Of a stretch of 64,000 bases of DNA, positions 12,918 through 25,862 are shown one piece after another. The DNA comes from Strigamia acuminata (Eukaryota > Arthropoda > Chilopoda > Geophilomorpha > Linotaeniidae): assembly GCA_949358305.1 (NCBI GenBank), contig OX442315.1, forward strand, positions 33,382,427 to 33,446,426. Direction: 5' to 3'. Below the pieces are notes generated by a model that did not search any database, was not told where the DNA came from, and saw nothing but the letters and a program-made list of their open reading frames with translations. The position numbers were made by a program, and so were the translations under genes. The first letter of the stretch is position 1. Each line of letters begins with the position of its first letter.

Positions 12918-13951
12918 TACACTCACCATTTTTTGCATTTTGCTAATAACTAACATCAAATTATAAAATCGCTTTTCCCTGCTGTTATTCGCTAATTTTT
13001 AGCAAGGAAATTGCTGAAAAGAGTCTAAGAAAGAGCCAGTCCGGTGTCTAACCGGCCACAATTCAAGCCCAGGCTACTACTACTCATTTTAATTGGTAGC
13101 AAGATTAATACTCACAGCAGTTGACCTTTAACACTTACGTTTTCAAACATTCAATTTAACGGATCCAAACCGTTTAATGCTCTATTGTAGCCACCAAGTC
13201 ACGCGTTTAAAAGTAGTTAACGTCTCATTTTCCCCTCCTTGAAAAACCACACCTGCAAATTTTAATTTATAACTATTCCAACACTCGATCCAATTGCCTG
13301 TACACAAGGGACGAATAATTTTCATCTCGACAACAAATTTTAAAAGACCTAAGGGCTAGTCTACCTTTCTCTACGAACCCGATTTCATTTTTTATTATTT
13401 TTTTTTTTAAAAGAAGAGAATGAAAGTGGAGGGGGTTAGTTTTCTGAACTGCTGCTTAAGATAAGGGAATTTAATTACGCACCAAAACTCCATCTTTCTA
13501 CCTTGAGGGGCCCAGCGAGTCGGAAAAATAGAAAAAAGACATTTTGTTTCGTATCGAGCCTTCACAAACAGTTTCGATTGCCGTTTGAAATCCACTTAAG
13601 GAGTTCTTTCAACCGACCCCCGAAACGTAAAAAAATCCAAACAGTGCCGAAAAATTATTCTTTTTAATTTCGGCAATTTTAGTTGGCGTTTCTGCTTTCT
13701 TTGCTCAAAATTTCGAATTTAAATTCGAGGTCATTTGATCTGGCCAGGCGAACGGTTGCCTAAACTATGCACACCGTACATATTATACTCTAGTTGCAGT
13801 CAAAAAGGCACTTTACAATCTGTAGTCCCATTGGTCGAGCCAGTTTACTAATATGACGCGTTTTGCATCATTTCCGCCAGAGAAAAAATCGAAATAATCG
13901 AGATAATCAGTTTTTCGATTTGAAATTGAACGCGCCTAATTTAAAATTGCA

Positions 13952-14045
13952 GTGAAACATATTTTCTTGTTTAAATGTTCTGCGCATGCCTTCTGCGACT
14001 ATAAAACCAGTCTAAATCAGCCACCATTTTTTAAGTCAAATAAAG
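13952..14045 (+). repeat. 'GGCGGC' dispersed repeat, copy
   Basis: Shared order of blocks: aaacat.ttttcttgtttaaatg, tgcgcatgcc, ctgcgact, aaatcagccaccatttttta. Related copies lie at 25560-25862 (interrupted), 26846-26930, and inverted at 35811-35896 and 63063-63104. No coding potential and no clear ends seen. Confidence 0.6.
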
Positions 14046-17012
14046 TTAGCCCTCAATCAAGCTTGTTTAGTTTAAATAACTTTCATTTAAACAAGATAAA
14101 CTAACTGCCGCTACCAACAAATAAATCTTTCCTCTTCTCCTAAAGCATCCATTCGATCCTCTCAGTCAGCAGCAAATGAAAATGGGAATTAAATACACGC
14201 CAGTTATTAATCCATACTTTAAAACCCACCACACCGGAAAACTGCATAACGACGTCATTACAAAACCTAAAACATATTTGTTTTACAATTATTGCCATCC
14301 AATGAGGGCACCTGCAGCGTGTATTAGTCTAGCATTACAACATTGACACACACTTTTGTTTATTCAAAAAGTTTCACAAAACTCGATGCCCAAAACTCGA
14401 TGCAAAAAGCTTTTTGGGTGAAACTCCGCAGAAAGCATCCGAGTGCGTAAATGGAGTCGGAATAGCCGCTGTGGGTCATCCAGTGATTTAGAGTCAGACG
14501 CCCCAAAGCCGTTTTAAAGAGCAACAGCAAGAGTTAAGTAGCCTACTACGGGTGTGCGGATCAATAAATTGACCTTACAACTTTAATGAACTCTTGTCTC
14601 CTCATTTATTTTCAATTTCCAAAGTGAATCGCAAAGCATGATGGGTTTTAATCGCAACTTATAAACTCAACAGCACAATCAATACAAAATGGGAGGAGAG
14701 AAATATAATCAAAGCAGCTGTTTGCAAGCACGCACGGGCACATTTTAAAGGGAAGACGCCACACTCAGATGAATTTTTATTCAAAGAACTCGGCGGCAGC
14801 AGCGGGAGAAGGGAAGAAGTGCGGGGGGGACGCCAAAAAGGGAGAAACTCATTTTAATTTGCACCCTAACAAGAGGCAAAGAAAGAAAGAAGGGAATCGT
14901 ACACATCATATGCCAACAAATTCCCTTGCTCAACAAATCCTGCCTTGTTTAATAATCCATATCTCGAAATTTTTTCTATTTGTAAACAAATATCGCAATT
15001 TTCAATTTCAATATCGATTTCAGACATTCCTACGTCCGTATTATTAATGCCTGCGTATTTTTTGCAAAATTGCTTTCCATGTTGCATTTTAATAGTCGTT
15101 TTTGGCCTTAGATGTGTTTAAGAAGCGCCGTGAGAGGCGATTACCATAGTGAATGGGTGGAGACGGCAAAATTCGACCGTTTTCACATGTCCACTTTGTG
15201 GAGATCAGATATCCACTAGCACGTGGCATACATTGACTTCCTTAGGGCGCGATTGATGGGCTCGTCACCCGTTTCCATGACGACCATGCCAAGATGTTTC
15301 CGTGTCCAATCATCTGGCGCCAGGGGTCTGTTTGAGGAGACCTCGGAAATGGAGAAAGGTGGATTCGACTTGTTTATGTATCAAGTCAGTAGCTACTGTA
15401 GAAAAAAAAAATTCGGCTTAAAGTGAAAAATGCTGACTGATGGAAACGATTAGCAATGCTCATTAACATGAAATGAGAGCAAAGGGTTGCACCCCTTAAC
15501 TGCTATGATATTACCAGTAAGGGAACTGTAGAGACGTTCGCTTTCCTCCCGCGAGAGTTGTAAAAAGGGTAAAAGTCGACTGGATACATTTTTTTTATTT
15601 TGTCATTTTAAGAAAATCAAAACACGAAAGAAAAAGAAGTTAATAAAAAAACGTTCCAACTGGGAAATCACGAAAACGCTGACAATGAAATAAAAATGGC
15701 ATTATACAAAATGAGACAACCCCTTGAGTTGTTTGTGTTTTTATAAAGTGTGTATACAATGCTCTTCTTTCCTTTGTGAGAATTTAAAAACAATTTTTTA
15801 GGGTAATCCCTTTATGCTTGTTTTAAGTGCTTCGAAGCCGTTTGTATTGTTCCGAGTGTTTAAAACATTAATTGATCTCTAAGGTGCGTCCAAAAACTTC
15901 AAAAAAACTAACTTCCGATATTTTGATTTAATTTTCCTTTTAGGATTACTAAATATACCACTCAAGTAATGTCTGTTTAAATTTTCAGACTGATTCATTA
16001 ATATTTATTTAAATTATCAACGATAAACGAAAAAACATGCCAAACTAGGAACGTGCGAGGCAATTTCGCCTTTTGGCCCGTTTATTGTGTCGTCCTTGCG
16101 TCTCACGCTCCGTCTTGCGAGTAAATGGCGATTAAAAGTTCCTTTATTTTCATTCAACCAACGAATTGTGGTTGTGGACCACTTATTTGTACACAATTAT
16201 GCATTTACACACGTTTTAAAAGGTGGCTGCTTTGCTCGAAATCATTATTTCACTTGAAAGTTTGACCCCTCGATCTAACTTTGTGGCAGCCATTTTAAAT
16301 TTGTTTGTAGAAACCAAACCCAAGCGTATAAACAACTTCAAAAACCACTCTAGTTATGGTTTGTTTTTGTGGTTTTTATGAAGGTTTATGGCTGCTTTTG
16401 GTGTCCATTCTGTTTATAAAAACAATATAACAACATAAACAAACATTGTTCCTATTATTGTCCACACATCCATCCTTGTTTATTTCCGAATTAGAAAACT
16501 GAATATTAAATTTAAAAAAAAAAATAAAAACTTCAATGGCTTTGAAACAAAACTTTCTTCCCTCTCGCCCCATTATACAAACTCCAGTGGCTCCACCAAG
16601 CGGCCCTAGCTCAACTAGCAATTACACTGCCCCATTCTCATCCAATTTTTAACTGACACTCAATTTATTAGATAATATTGATTTATTTAACCGGCCCTTT
16701 TTCCCCCCACACCCCCATCTTTTATAAATTAACCGAATGGCATTTGTATGCAATTAAGCACTATCCACCATAATTACTGATCACACCCAGCGTGCAAAAG
16801 ACACTATTCTGTGGGCTGCACTCTAATTTATCTTATGACAGTCCATGCGAATTGCGAAGGTAGTAAAATACAAAAGCAGAGGAGAGAGAGGCTTCCTTCA
16901 AAGGATAAACAAAGCAGATAACCACTAGCGTCACCATCATCTCCCTATTATTACCCGCACAAAACACCGCCCTTTATTACCCGTTTCCAAAACTCCATTT
17001 TTTATTAAACCT

Positions 17013-17038
17013 AAAAAAAAAAAAAAAAAAAAAAAAAA
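17013..17038. repeat. A26 homopolymer tract
   Basis: 26 consecutive A bases on the + strand, just upstream of the CpG-rich candidate promoter patch. Confidence 0.95.
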
Positions 17039-17164
17039 CAATAAAATAAAATAAAATACAAAACAATGCACAAAAATCAAAAAAATATTCCTCTCCAAAA
17101 CTAATTCCATTCTGCCACAACCCCAAAAAAAAACAAAAAATCGACACAAAAAAAATAATAATAG

Positions 17165-17859
17165 CACACAAGTTGCGCGCGCACCTTCCGGTTATTGAGC
17201 GCAGCCCTGCCTTCGAGGCTACGGCAGTGTGTGGCGTGCAGTGAGCGCGCTCGCTGCAGTTGTGCCGTCTGTGCTCTCGAGGACGTTTGGTTTCCATGAA
17301 CGAAGACAGTGAATTCATCAATGCTCAATGGCTTTTCAAACTCACAGTAGATGATATCGGACTAGTCCACACCTTGGCGTCCGCAGTGCTAAGGTGCGCG
17401 CACGTGGGACGTGCCCAACACCGCGGGAGATGAACGTGAGTCCACTTTTTTCACCCTTTTTTTTCCACTCGCGGCTGCCGGACCCTATTTACCCCGTCCT
17501 CTATTTTTTTCGCTCCCCATTCGTCTGGTCAGTGCCCCCCCGTTCCACCCAGAGTCCTGCTGACTTCTTCCGTTACCTTCCCCATCTGGCTCCTGCCCGA
17601 GGGGGAGGGGGTTACGAAGGCGGAGCTTGAGGCCTTTGGTCAGCCGATAAGCTGCCTTCAGGTAATGGAGGAACTGCTGTCACTCCGCACAAAAGCTACT
17701 GTCAACGGACTGTCTGTGCCTGAGGCTGACCACAGTCCAGTTGTGTTCCTCCTTTTGTGCCCGTCTCTCGCGAGTCGTGTGTTGTGTCTAATCAGCGTCC
17801 GAATCTTTGCCTTCATTACTCAACACTTCATCAAATCCTCCTCTGCTGGACAGGTGCAG
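17165..17859 (+). promoter_or_regulatory. Candidate Ddr promoter / 5' UTR exon region
   Basis: A CpG-rich patch in otherwise AT-rich DNA (17165-17300 carries many CG dinucleotides such as gcgcgcgcacc and gagcgcgctcgctg). It continues in mixed composition to a consensus donor CAG|GTAAGC at 17859/17860. The Ddr ATG exon at 32966 needs an upstream non-coding exon, and this is the best donor next to a promoter-like composition. No TATA box or unique start site could be fixed. Other CpG-rich patches at 18531-18720 and 19330-19510 compete with it. The link to Ddr is inference. Confidence 0.28.
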
Positions 17860-17926
17860 GTAAGCCACATGGGTCACTCAAACCACTTTTATTACATTTA
17901 AAAAGGATATACGGTAAATTTATATC

Positions 17927-18048
17927 CGTAACTCTTTATAACGAATTACAAGGGACCCGAAAAATCAATTTGTTATAACGAGAGTTCGTTATATCGAAAT
18001 TTTTTTAACCAGTCATTTTTAGGGATTAGTTATATCGAGTTTCGACTG
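17927..18048. mobile_element. Tigger/pogo-type fragment
   Basis: It contains actctttataacgaattac, agggaccc and, at the right end, tatcgagtttcgactg followed by TA. These are the same terminal and subterminal blocks as the element at 10784-11174. The left terminus is decayed. Confidence 0.6.
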
Positions 18049-21000
18049 TATTAACATAATTAAATACACGCACAAACTTGCGATTTATTTAATTTCCTCA
18101 CTTACGTCCACTCCAATAACCCTTTTAACGCACCTGGTCAAGCAACTTTTACTTTTTCCGTCCAAGTAAACGGATTTCCGAACAAACAGAAGTCATGTTG
18201 TCTTTGTTTGAAATCAACAAGCCCGATGCATTTCGACTCCTTCCATTATAAATGAGACAATCTACAAAATCGAGAATCCTCTTTGCCGTGACAGTAAAGT
18301 AACCATAGCGACCGCCATTTTTCGACCTTTTACACGCCAACAAAATGTCTTCCCTCTCCAAAACACCGTAATAATGCCAAGATTTACCACAACCGTCCAA
18401 CCGTCCAAACTTCCCTCTCTTTTTCTCTCCTTCCTCCATTTGAATCTCATCTGCATATCAATGACACAAATCATCAAACTCATTTATCAAAATGCAAACC
18501 TTTGCTAACCCTAACCCGTGTTTGTTGCGCCTATTGCGCGATGCACGAGTCACTACTCGCTAAACCTTCAACCCCGCTTCCCCCGCGCACACAACATTTC
18601 AACTCGGGCCCGTGAATCAATTCCGGTGACCCAGTCGCGCGTCCTGCATGACAAGAGGCGCGTTCAGGGAGTCCGCGGGCCCAACCGGCTCGTGATCTCG
18701 TCCCAACTGGGATCCCCCCATCAAAACCCCCTTTCTTTCCTTTCACTCCGAAATAATGAACAACTTCACGGACCCGTGCTCTTTTTTATCCATCTCTGTT
18801 CATTACCAGTTGCCATTAGCCAAGCATGGCGACAACCGAGGTGAGGGAGGGAATCCCAGTCGAGTATGATTCTTCCACTCCCCGCTGAGCTCGGGGGAAG
18901 CTGTCAGTTTGCGTGTGTTGGCAACACCGAGGTTGTCATGGCAACCACATCAACCACGCCTTAACCCCTTCTCTCACAAAGGTGGGTTTATAGAGCTTCA
19001 ATGTCACTCAATCCACCTGGCTCATCACTATACGCATTAAAACAACGGGCAAAATGCCAGTTCCATATCTTTTGTCTCCCGTTTCTTTTTCATCCTTCAC
19101 CGAAAAATGTCCCGCGTCTCCCAAAATTGCAACACCTAATCAAATTACCCGTCCTCCTATTTGTGCGCGACATGCTTAATCAACTTCCGAATGTCAATGT
19201 TCTCCTATCCATCTTTCATTTCCATTTTCTGCATTTTATTCCAATTTTATTTGAACACACGTTTCTCCCTTTTTTTTACCCTCCCCCACCCTCCCCCACC
19301 TTAAAAAAAAGAGGAAAAGACCTCATATAAGACGCCGTGTAGGCAACGTCGCGACTCACGAACCCGGAACGAAATTGCGTTCGGTCGCGTGCGCGCCCAT
19401 GTATTTTTCATCGTTCTTTTCCTCCGAGGTCTTTCGCTCATTGATTCAAGTGCAAAAATCCAACCAACACTCGCGCCGACGACCATTTCTGGCGCCAACT
19501 AGTGGCCGCGTCTACTGACCGCATCCATAGGGAGTTCACTCCATACTCTTTCTTGTCACCACTCTGAGGTCATCCAGCGCAACATTAACAGGCATGTGCG
19601 AGGAACGAGGAACGAGGAACCCTTACCATTAGGGGAGGCCTAAAATCATCATAACCATGATGGTGGTGTGGCGAACTTTTCCCTCCACATTCCTTCAGAT
19701 TTTATTACCCATTGGCGACATTCGGACGGGAAATGTTTTTAATTTTGCATCCATCAATCTCCCTTTCCTAAATTAACCTATCGTATTCTAAGAAAGCGAA
19801 AAAACGACATATCAAATGGTCATTCCCAAGAAAACGATCTTCAATCTCCTGTCTCACCTTTTATGCGTTCTTTCTTCCCTTCTGTCCCCCCCAGTAAGCA
19901 GCTGTGCCTTCGCCACCCCCTCTTTGCTAGTTTCTTCCCTCCTTTCTCCACTTCTGCTCGGAGAATATTTATTGGAAACGGGGGAACTGTTCGAGACTGG
20001 GGCTCAAATCAGGGTGGATGGGGGGTAGGGTGTAGGGTGTAGTGTGTAGGTGAAGGAGGACACAACTGGGCTTCACTCCCATACCCCCCACGCCTTCACT
20101 CACCTCTCGGCCCCCCTGAATTCGGGGGCTGGAAAATAAGCAGGATGAATGGGGAGGGGAGTTGGGCAAAGAATAGCTCAATAGGCCTAATTTCCACCAC
20201 CACCAAAGCAGAGGCCAAGCAAAGGCGCAAGGTCTTGTGTGTCTGGGTGGTAAGAGAGCTTTTAGGTCCAAAGGACTGAGGGACTCAATTCGGGTTTCGG
20301 TTATGCGTGAACAGGTCAAAAGGAAATTCCGAAATCTCAAGTGTTTTGAATAAGGAAATTGAGAAAAAAAAATTGTGTGAAAAAAAAAAATACAAAATGG
20401 TGTTTTTACATTTTTTTTTTATCTCGTGTTGTGGTTTGTTTAAATGGATTTCCTGGTACTCTTGGAGTTAATTGATAAATTATCCCCCACCCCATAACCC
20501 AAAAAAAATCCGTTTTTTTATTTAAATGCTCTTTTGTATTTGCTTGAATGACTGGAAAAAACTCAAAATGGCAACAAAAACAAAACAAAACCTTGAAAAA
20601 TCCAAGTTTTTTTTTTAAAGGAACTTCTGCTAAATTATTTACCAACTTTTAATGAAATCCTACATTAACTGCTTTAATAAGATTTTTTTAAAAGAGATAT
20701 ATATATATTGTCGCGGAAAATAGATGTTTTATTGATCAAATTACAAGATTGCAAGAAAGGTTTAGTTAAGCTTGTTAACATGGATTTTGCCACCACTACC
20801 ACCGCCATCTGCTTGATAGATCAATAGCCATTATCCTAATTAATATGAATAATAGAAAGAAAAAAGTACGAGACCAACAACTAAACTAAACTACCCGACT
20901 ATTTCAACCCACATTGTTATTATTATTATTATCGAAAGAAATGTATAATATAATTTTTCCATTACGTTTTTCTCCAACAATTCTCTTTTATCTCTCCTCC

Positions 21001-21707
21001 ACCCCAGCCCTAATACAATCTCAACTGCATGTGCAGTTATTTTATCAACAAAGCATTCCAACTCCAAATTGATTTGCATTTTCTCTTAACACACACAGCA
21101 CAGCTTGCAGGCCAATCAATACATCAACACAAAACCCTTTAAAAATATCCACTAATCTTATTACATCACTCTGTATACACCTGCTGGCAAAACAAACTCG
21201 CTTAACTCTCCCACAAACCAACAACTACAAACCAACACTTCTTCAATTCTTCTTTAATTAACATTAAATCCGCCAAAACTTACATCTTCTCAATCAAAAA
21301 TTATAATAACCATCATTTATACACTTTCCTTCCCTTATCTTTCACCATCCATACTCCATACACAGACATTCGCTGCAAACCGCCATTTTAATGGTGCAGC
21401 GACCAAATGATGGATCCTGGAATGCCAACGCCATCGCCCTTCGTCACCCCACCCACACACGGGTTGATTCGCCTTAGCGCAACCCCCGAATGAAATTGCC
21501 TCCATTTAGATTATTAGAAACACCTGTATCGATTCCGATAGCAACATAAAGGAAAACATTTTGTCTAATGAAATTGTCATCAAAACACATCGCTCATTGT
21601 AATTTACAACAAACCTCCTAATTATTTTTCACGATCCCTATCAGCTCCTTGTGGTGTATTCAGTTGCTAAGTAACCCCCATATAAATTTACTCGGTGTGT
21701 ATACGAC

Positions 21708-22025
21708 CACGAACCAAGGATAACACGGACACGTATCCACACGTTCAGTGCGTTTGGCCACCGATGGCGCCACATAATACAGCCGCACTGTATTCTGGGA
21801 CGACAACAGGTAACAAACATTTTATTCTTCACCCTATAACTTTGGAGTGGTAAAAGATAGATACAAAAATCAAAATGCACTGAAAAGACCAGTTTCCCCT
21901 CAACAAAACCAACTAAAAACATCCCAATGCATGACACGTGATTGCCGTTATCCAATCAGCGCACAGAACAACGAATCAATAGGAAATAACACACGGATAC
22001 TTGTCCACGTTATCCTCGGTTCGCC
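21708..22025. mobile_element. Terminal-inverted-repeat element with ATACGAC flanks (318 bp)
   Basis: Left end GAACCAAGGATAACACGGAC(A)... and inverted right end GAACCGAGGATAACGTGGAC(A)... agree at about 24 of the first 27 bases from GAACC. The flanks ATACGAC at 21701-21707 and 22026-22032 are identical, consistent with a 7-9-bp target duplication (hAT- or Mutator-like; superfamily not settled). Inside lies a roughly 97-bp block that also occurs at 25661-25757. Confidence 0.75.
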
Positions 22026-22833
22026 ATACGACATCTCCGATGAACGTCGAGGTGCAGTCGACGACCCCCTGTCGCGCTAATTATTCCTCAAACTGCTTTT
22101 ACACTCGAGTCCTTCGGACCATCCCACTCTCCCCTTTCTTTCTCCACAGCTCATCAGCCAGCGGTTTTTCATCCAAAACTTTTTTTCCCTTCCACTGATA
22201 GATTTACCACTCTGGCCGCTCCTAGCTTTAACCTCAGAGATGGGAGGATGCGAGTCTCATTCATTTACCTCTGTTTCGATATAGATGTTGTCTGCATTTC
22301 CAAACCAGACACGACATATTTACGACGTGCCTTAGGGTCCGTCTCGAATCCGACCGAACCATCCTATTAGGTCTTTATAACCCGCCCTTCGACAAATACC
22401 TCAATAAGGTATCCCCATCAACAGCTGTTCACGTATGCGTGCGCGCTCTTTTCAGACCCTTAATCAATTGGATGTCACTCCTGGACATCCCCAACCAAAA
22501 AAAAAAAAACAATTTAGTCCACGTATAATCCAGGTATACGTGTTAAATTGGCTGAATTCCAACAACCGCCACTAAACCGATCCCCTTTAAGTCCCAGGGT
22601 CTGCTTTCAACTGTAGGTTTGAGGCTTAATTATGATGAAATGGCTTCTGCTCTGTAGATGAATTCACAACATTCTACGCCCACATCGTATCTGTTACAGT
22701 GTATAACAGTTTATTACTTTTTAATATACAAGGTGTCCCATGAGCCCGACCATTGTACGCACCATGGGCAAAACAAAAGTGAACTTGCTCAATACTTTAA
22801 ATTATTTTATCGATACACAAAATCTTACGTTAA

Positions 22834-23265
22834 CCCTTCCAACCCTGAGATGGGTCATTTTGTGACCCCGTTTTAAAAAAATCATTTTTTTTATAACAAA
22901 TAAATTTTTTTTTTATCTGATTTCTGCTGACTATTCCTTTGAAACATCACTAGACACTATACCACAGTTGAAATTTTTTTAATTTTTTAAGTTTTTCTGT
23001 AATTTGAACTCAAAGTTTAACTGGGTCAAAAAAGACCCATCTTAGGAGTCCAAAGGTCAAAAATTATGATCATCAGCAGGCTCCGCTAATGTCAATCATG
23101 TCCACCACGTCCATATGGCGTTCACTACATGAATAGACAATCTAACCCCATTGGCTAGATGTTCGGAATTCCCTAAAACCCGGATTTTGCGCATGCGCAG
23201 AATCTGGGTCATATAATGCCCATCTTAGGGAGAGATGGGAAACAAATTCTTTCGGGTTGGAAGGG
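22834..23265. mobile_element. piggyBac-type miniature element (432 bp)
   Basis: Perfect 12-bp inverted ends CCCTTCCAACCC are flanked by TTAA at 22830-22833 and 23266-23269. TTAA duplication and CCC-start ends define piggyBac-like elements. Subterminal blocks gatgggtcattttgtgaccc (left) and gggtcat...cccatcttaggg (right) are partly complementary. It has no transposase frame, so it is non-autonomous. A gcgcatgcgcag motif lies inside. Confidence 0.88.
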
Positions 23266-24557
23266 TTAAATGAAATCAAGTCATTCCTGTTTAAGTTTGT
23301 TGCATTGCATTACGTCCTACTTCAAAACAAATTTCAAGTACCTTTTTTCTAACGTTACTGCTAAAACAATACAACAATGCACGTCACACCCGCGTTCTAT
23401 TAGATCATTTACTTTAAAGTTCCATCCTTCAACAACGTTCAATTTCCCTGTGATGCCAAAGTTGTGACTACGCAGTAGGTTAGCTAAAAGGCGCCATTGG
23501 GTCTGCCAATCTGCTTCCAGATCCATTGATAACCGGTTATTTAGTGGCACCAAGAATATACCAATTACTCACTGACCCCATCAAGGTTTTTTAAAACTAA
23601 AAACAAAACACTGAAACAAAAAAAATCCATAAGATGACGTAATGTTCGCACGCAACTACAAAACCACATGCCAATTGACCGACTTCCCACTTGCAATCCT
23701 ATTCCTAATCTTCCCTGATTCCATGTAATTCCATGCTGAGGTTTAATAAAAAAGAGAGAAAAAAGATTCAATTCCTTCCCAGAATTAGATAAAATGAACA
23801 TTTTCTTCCGACTAAAGTCTCTTAACTGCATTACATTAAAGGTAACCCAAACCTTAAAACAAAAAATGCTAATTTGACATCAGAAAATCAATTTCTCTTC
23901 ATCAAAATACCAAAAACGAGAGTTTACGCCGCCCAATTAACTCAATTTACACATTCTTTTTCCAAAACGTTATTTATTATTATTATTCGCATTCCATTCG
24001 AGTTAACTGTTTTTTTCGTCTCGTCTTCATACATTTTTATTTATTTTTTTGCACCACCATTACAATGCCGGTCATTTTTCAAGGCAAAGTGTGGGTAGTT
24101 GAAGGCACCTCCTCCTACCTCTTTTTCTTAATCTCAACTATAAATCCTTCCACAGCGAGAAAGAATTATTTTTTCCTTTCCTATCCATTAAGAAGGCGCG
24201 ACTAACATGTAACACGCGTCCATTGAGGTTAATGTGTCTAATCTCACGTTTCCAAAGTCATCAGTAGTCACAGCATGGTCGTGTAAATTGTGACAAAACC
24301 TTGCATTTTTACACTTAAACACCAGTTGTTGCTGGAACCTCCTCACGTCCGAATCTCCCGCAGGTGGAGCTCACGTGTTTACATAAAATCACAACTCCTT
24401 CTTTCAACCATCGTGATTGATAGCGGATTATGCGTGACATTGATGAACTCAACCCATTACCGATCATCCGCTACTTGCATTAACTGCAAACAGTTTATCG
24501 TCAACCTGGATTGAAAAGGAACACGTTTTGAAATTCGCGCGGTTGCGAAAGCCACTC

Positions 24558-24690
24558 TCACTGCTTGAAATTTCATATTTACTTTACCAGAAAGTCAAGT
24601 AAATATGATGTAAAGATTGTCTTTACTGTTTGTAAATATAACTTTACAGCTTTGCTAAATATGATATTTCACATCATATTTACAGAATTA
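24558..24690. repeat. AT-rich block with repeated catcatatttac motifs
   Basis: Variants of catatttac or its complement gtaaatatgatg occur several times in both orientations within about 130 bases (24572, 24600, 24637, 24655, 24672). It may be the remains of an inverted-repeat element. No ends or target duplication could be defined. Confidence 0.4.
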
Positions 24691-25559
24691 AAGAAACACA
24701 TTTACTTCTTTATTTAACATCACATCTGGGAGCAATTAGGGCTAAGTTTTTAGGCTTATTGGATAACAAAACACAACAATAAGAATTCAAAGTTTAAATA
24801 TAAAAAAAGAAAATAAAATATAAAAAAAAATGTGGGTTAAATGCGAAATATTTTTTTAAACTCACCCCATCTCACCCCTCAATATATAAAAAGAAAAACG
24901 GAAACACTTTGAACCAGTTGTGGTTTGTTTGTTTAACCCTTGTCCACCGAGTGTCCATTTGACATAAAACTTCCTTTCCTCGGAGTTCCTCTCTAAAAAG
25001 ACCGTTTTGGACCAGCGCCAATATTAACTACAAACCAAACTTGACAAGCCAATCTCATTCCTAAATTTTATTACAGTCTCCAGTCAACCCTTTGATGTCT
25101 AGCATAAGACCAAAACATTTTGTCCGGGCAAATTTACTGATTGAATTTGTGTAGACATGCAAGTTTGCTGGGAAATAATACTTTGGATAAGAAAATAAAG
25201 TTAAAAAATAAAAAAAATAAATCACCACTTCTCAGAATAGCACACTTTGAAAAATTTAAATTTCACGCACATTTATTTGTTTTGTTGTGATTTACAACTC
25301 CTTAGCACTCAAGTGTTTGTAAACACGCGAAATGAAAACTCATTAGTGGCCTTATTTCATGGTAATTTGTCATTCCAATCTCTGTATACCATATTTATAC
25401 AAGCTAACCAGCTGCATTCGAAAACTCGTTTATCTCCTCTAAACCAGTCTAAATGCATATTTTAGACACCCATTTGAACAGCAAAATTTATTTAAAGACC
25501 GTTCAACTGAAAATAAATTTATAAACGCTAAAAAGCATGTTTAAAAATTTAACTTTTAG

Positions 25560-25862
25560 CACATTTTGTTGTTAAAACGTTATGCGCTTGCCCACTGTGA
25601 CTCAAAGAGGACTACTAGGCCAAAAGTATTAAACCACACCAGCAAATAAACACAAATTGTATTCTTCACCCTATAACTTTGAAGTGGTAAAAGATAGATA
25701 CAAAAATCAAAATGCACTGGAAAGACCAGTTTTTCCCCTACAAAACCAACTAAAAACTTAAAGAAATAGCACATTTAACCCCGAAAAAGCCCATGTCAGA
25801 GATTCGGTTAAATGTCGGACCTCTCGACTAAATCAGCCGCCATCTTTTAAGTTGGATCTAGA
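25560..25862 (+). repeat. 'GGCGGC' dispersed repeat interrupted by another repeat
   Basis: The left block (acattttgttgttaaaacg, cactgtgact; 25560-25602) and the right block (ctaaatcagccgccatcttt; 25828 on) match neighbouring parts of the copies at 13952 and 26846, but are separated here by about 225 bases. The separating DNA contains the 97-bp block shared with the element at 21708. Confidence 0.5.
25661..25757 (+). repeat. 97-bp block shared with the 21708-22025 element
   Basis: attcttcaccctataacttt through ccaactaaaaac is nearly identical to 21824-21920, with a few substitutions and a small indel. Minus-strand frames over both copies give the same peptide stretch (FDFCIYLLPLQSYRVKN), but no transposase motif is visible, so no coding claim is made. 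Confidence 0.8.

Larger units (their letters stand above)
7477..17164. other. No gene supported
   Basis: Beyond the listed elements this stretch holds AT-rich sequence. A 181-codon minus-strand frame (9469-10014) faces a 90-codon plus-strand frame. Neither shows a recognisable domain, and one frame of this length is only mildly unusual in 64 kb. Confidence 0.6.

Noticed and set aside
13033-13080. B-box-like attcaagcccagg next to a ccggt/accgg hairpin
   Set aside because: No A box at the right distance and no tRNA fold.
19969-20340. 123-codon minus-strand frame
   Set aside because: Low-complexity Pro/Ser/Leu-rich product of a C/T-skewed stretch.
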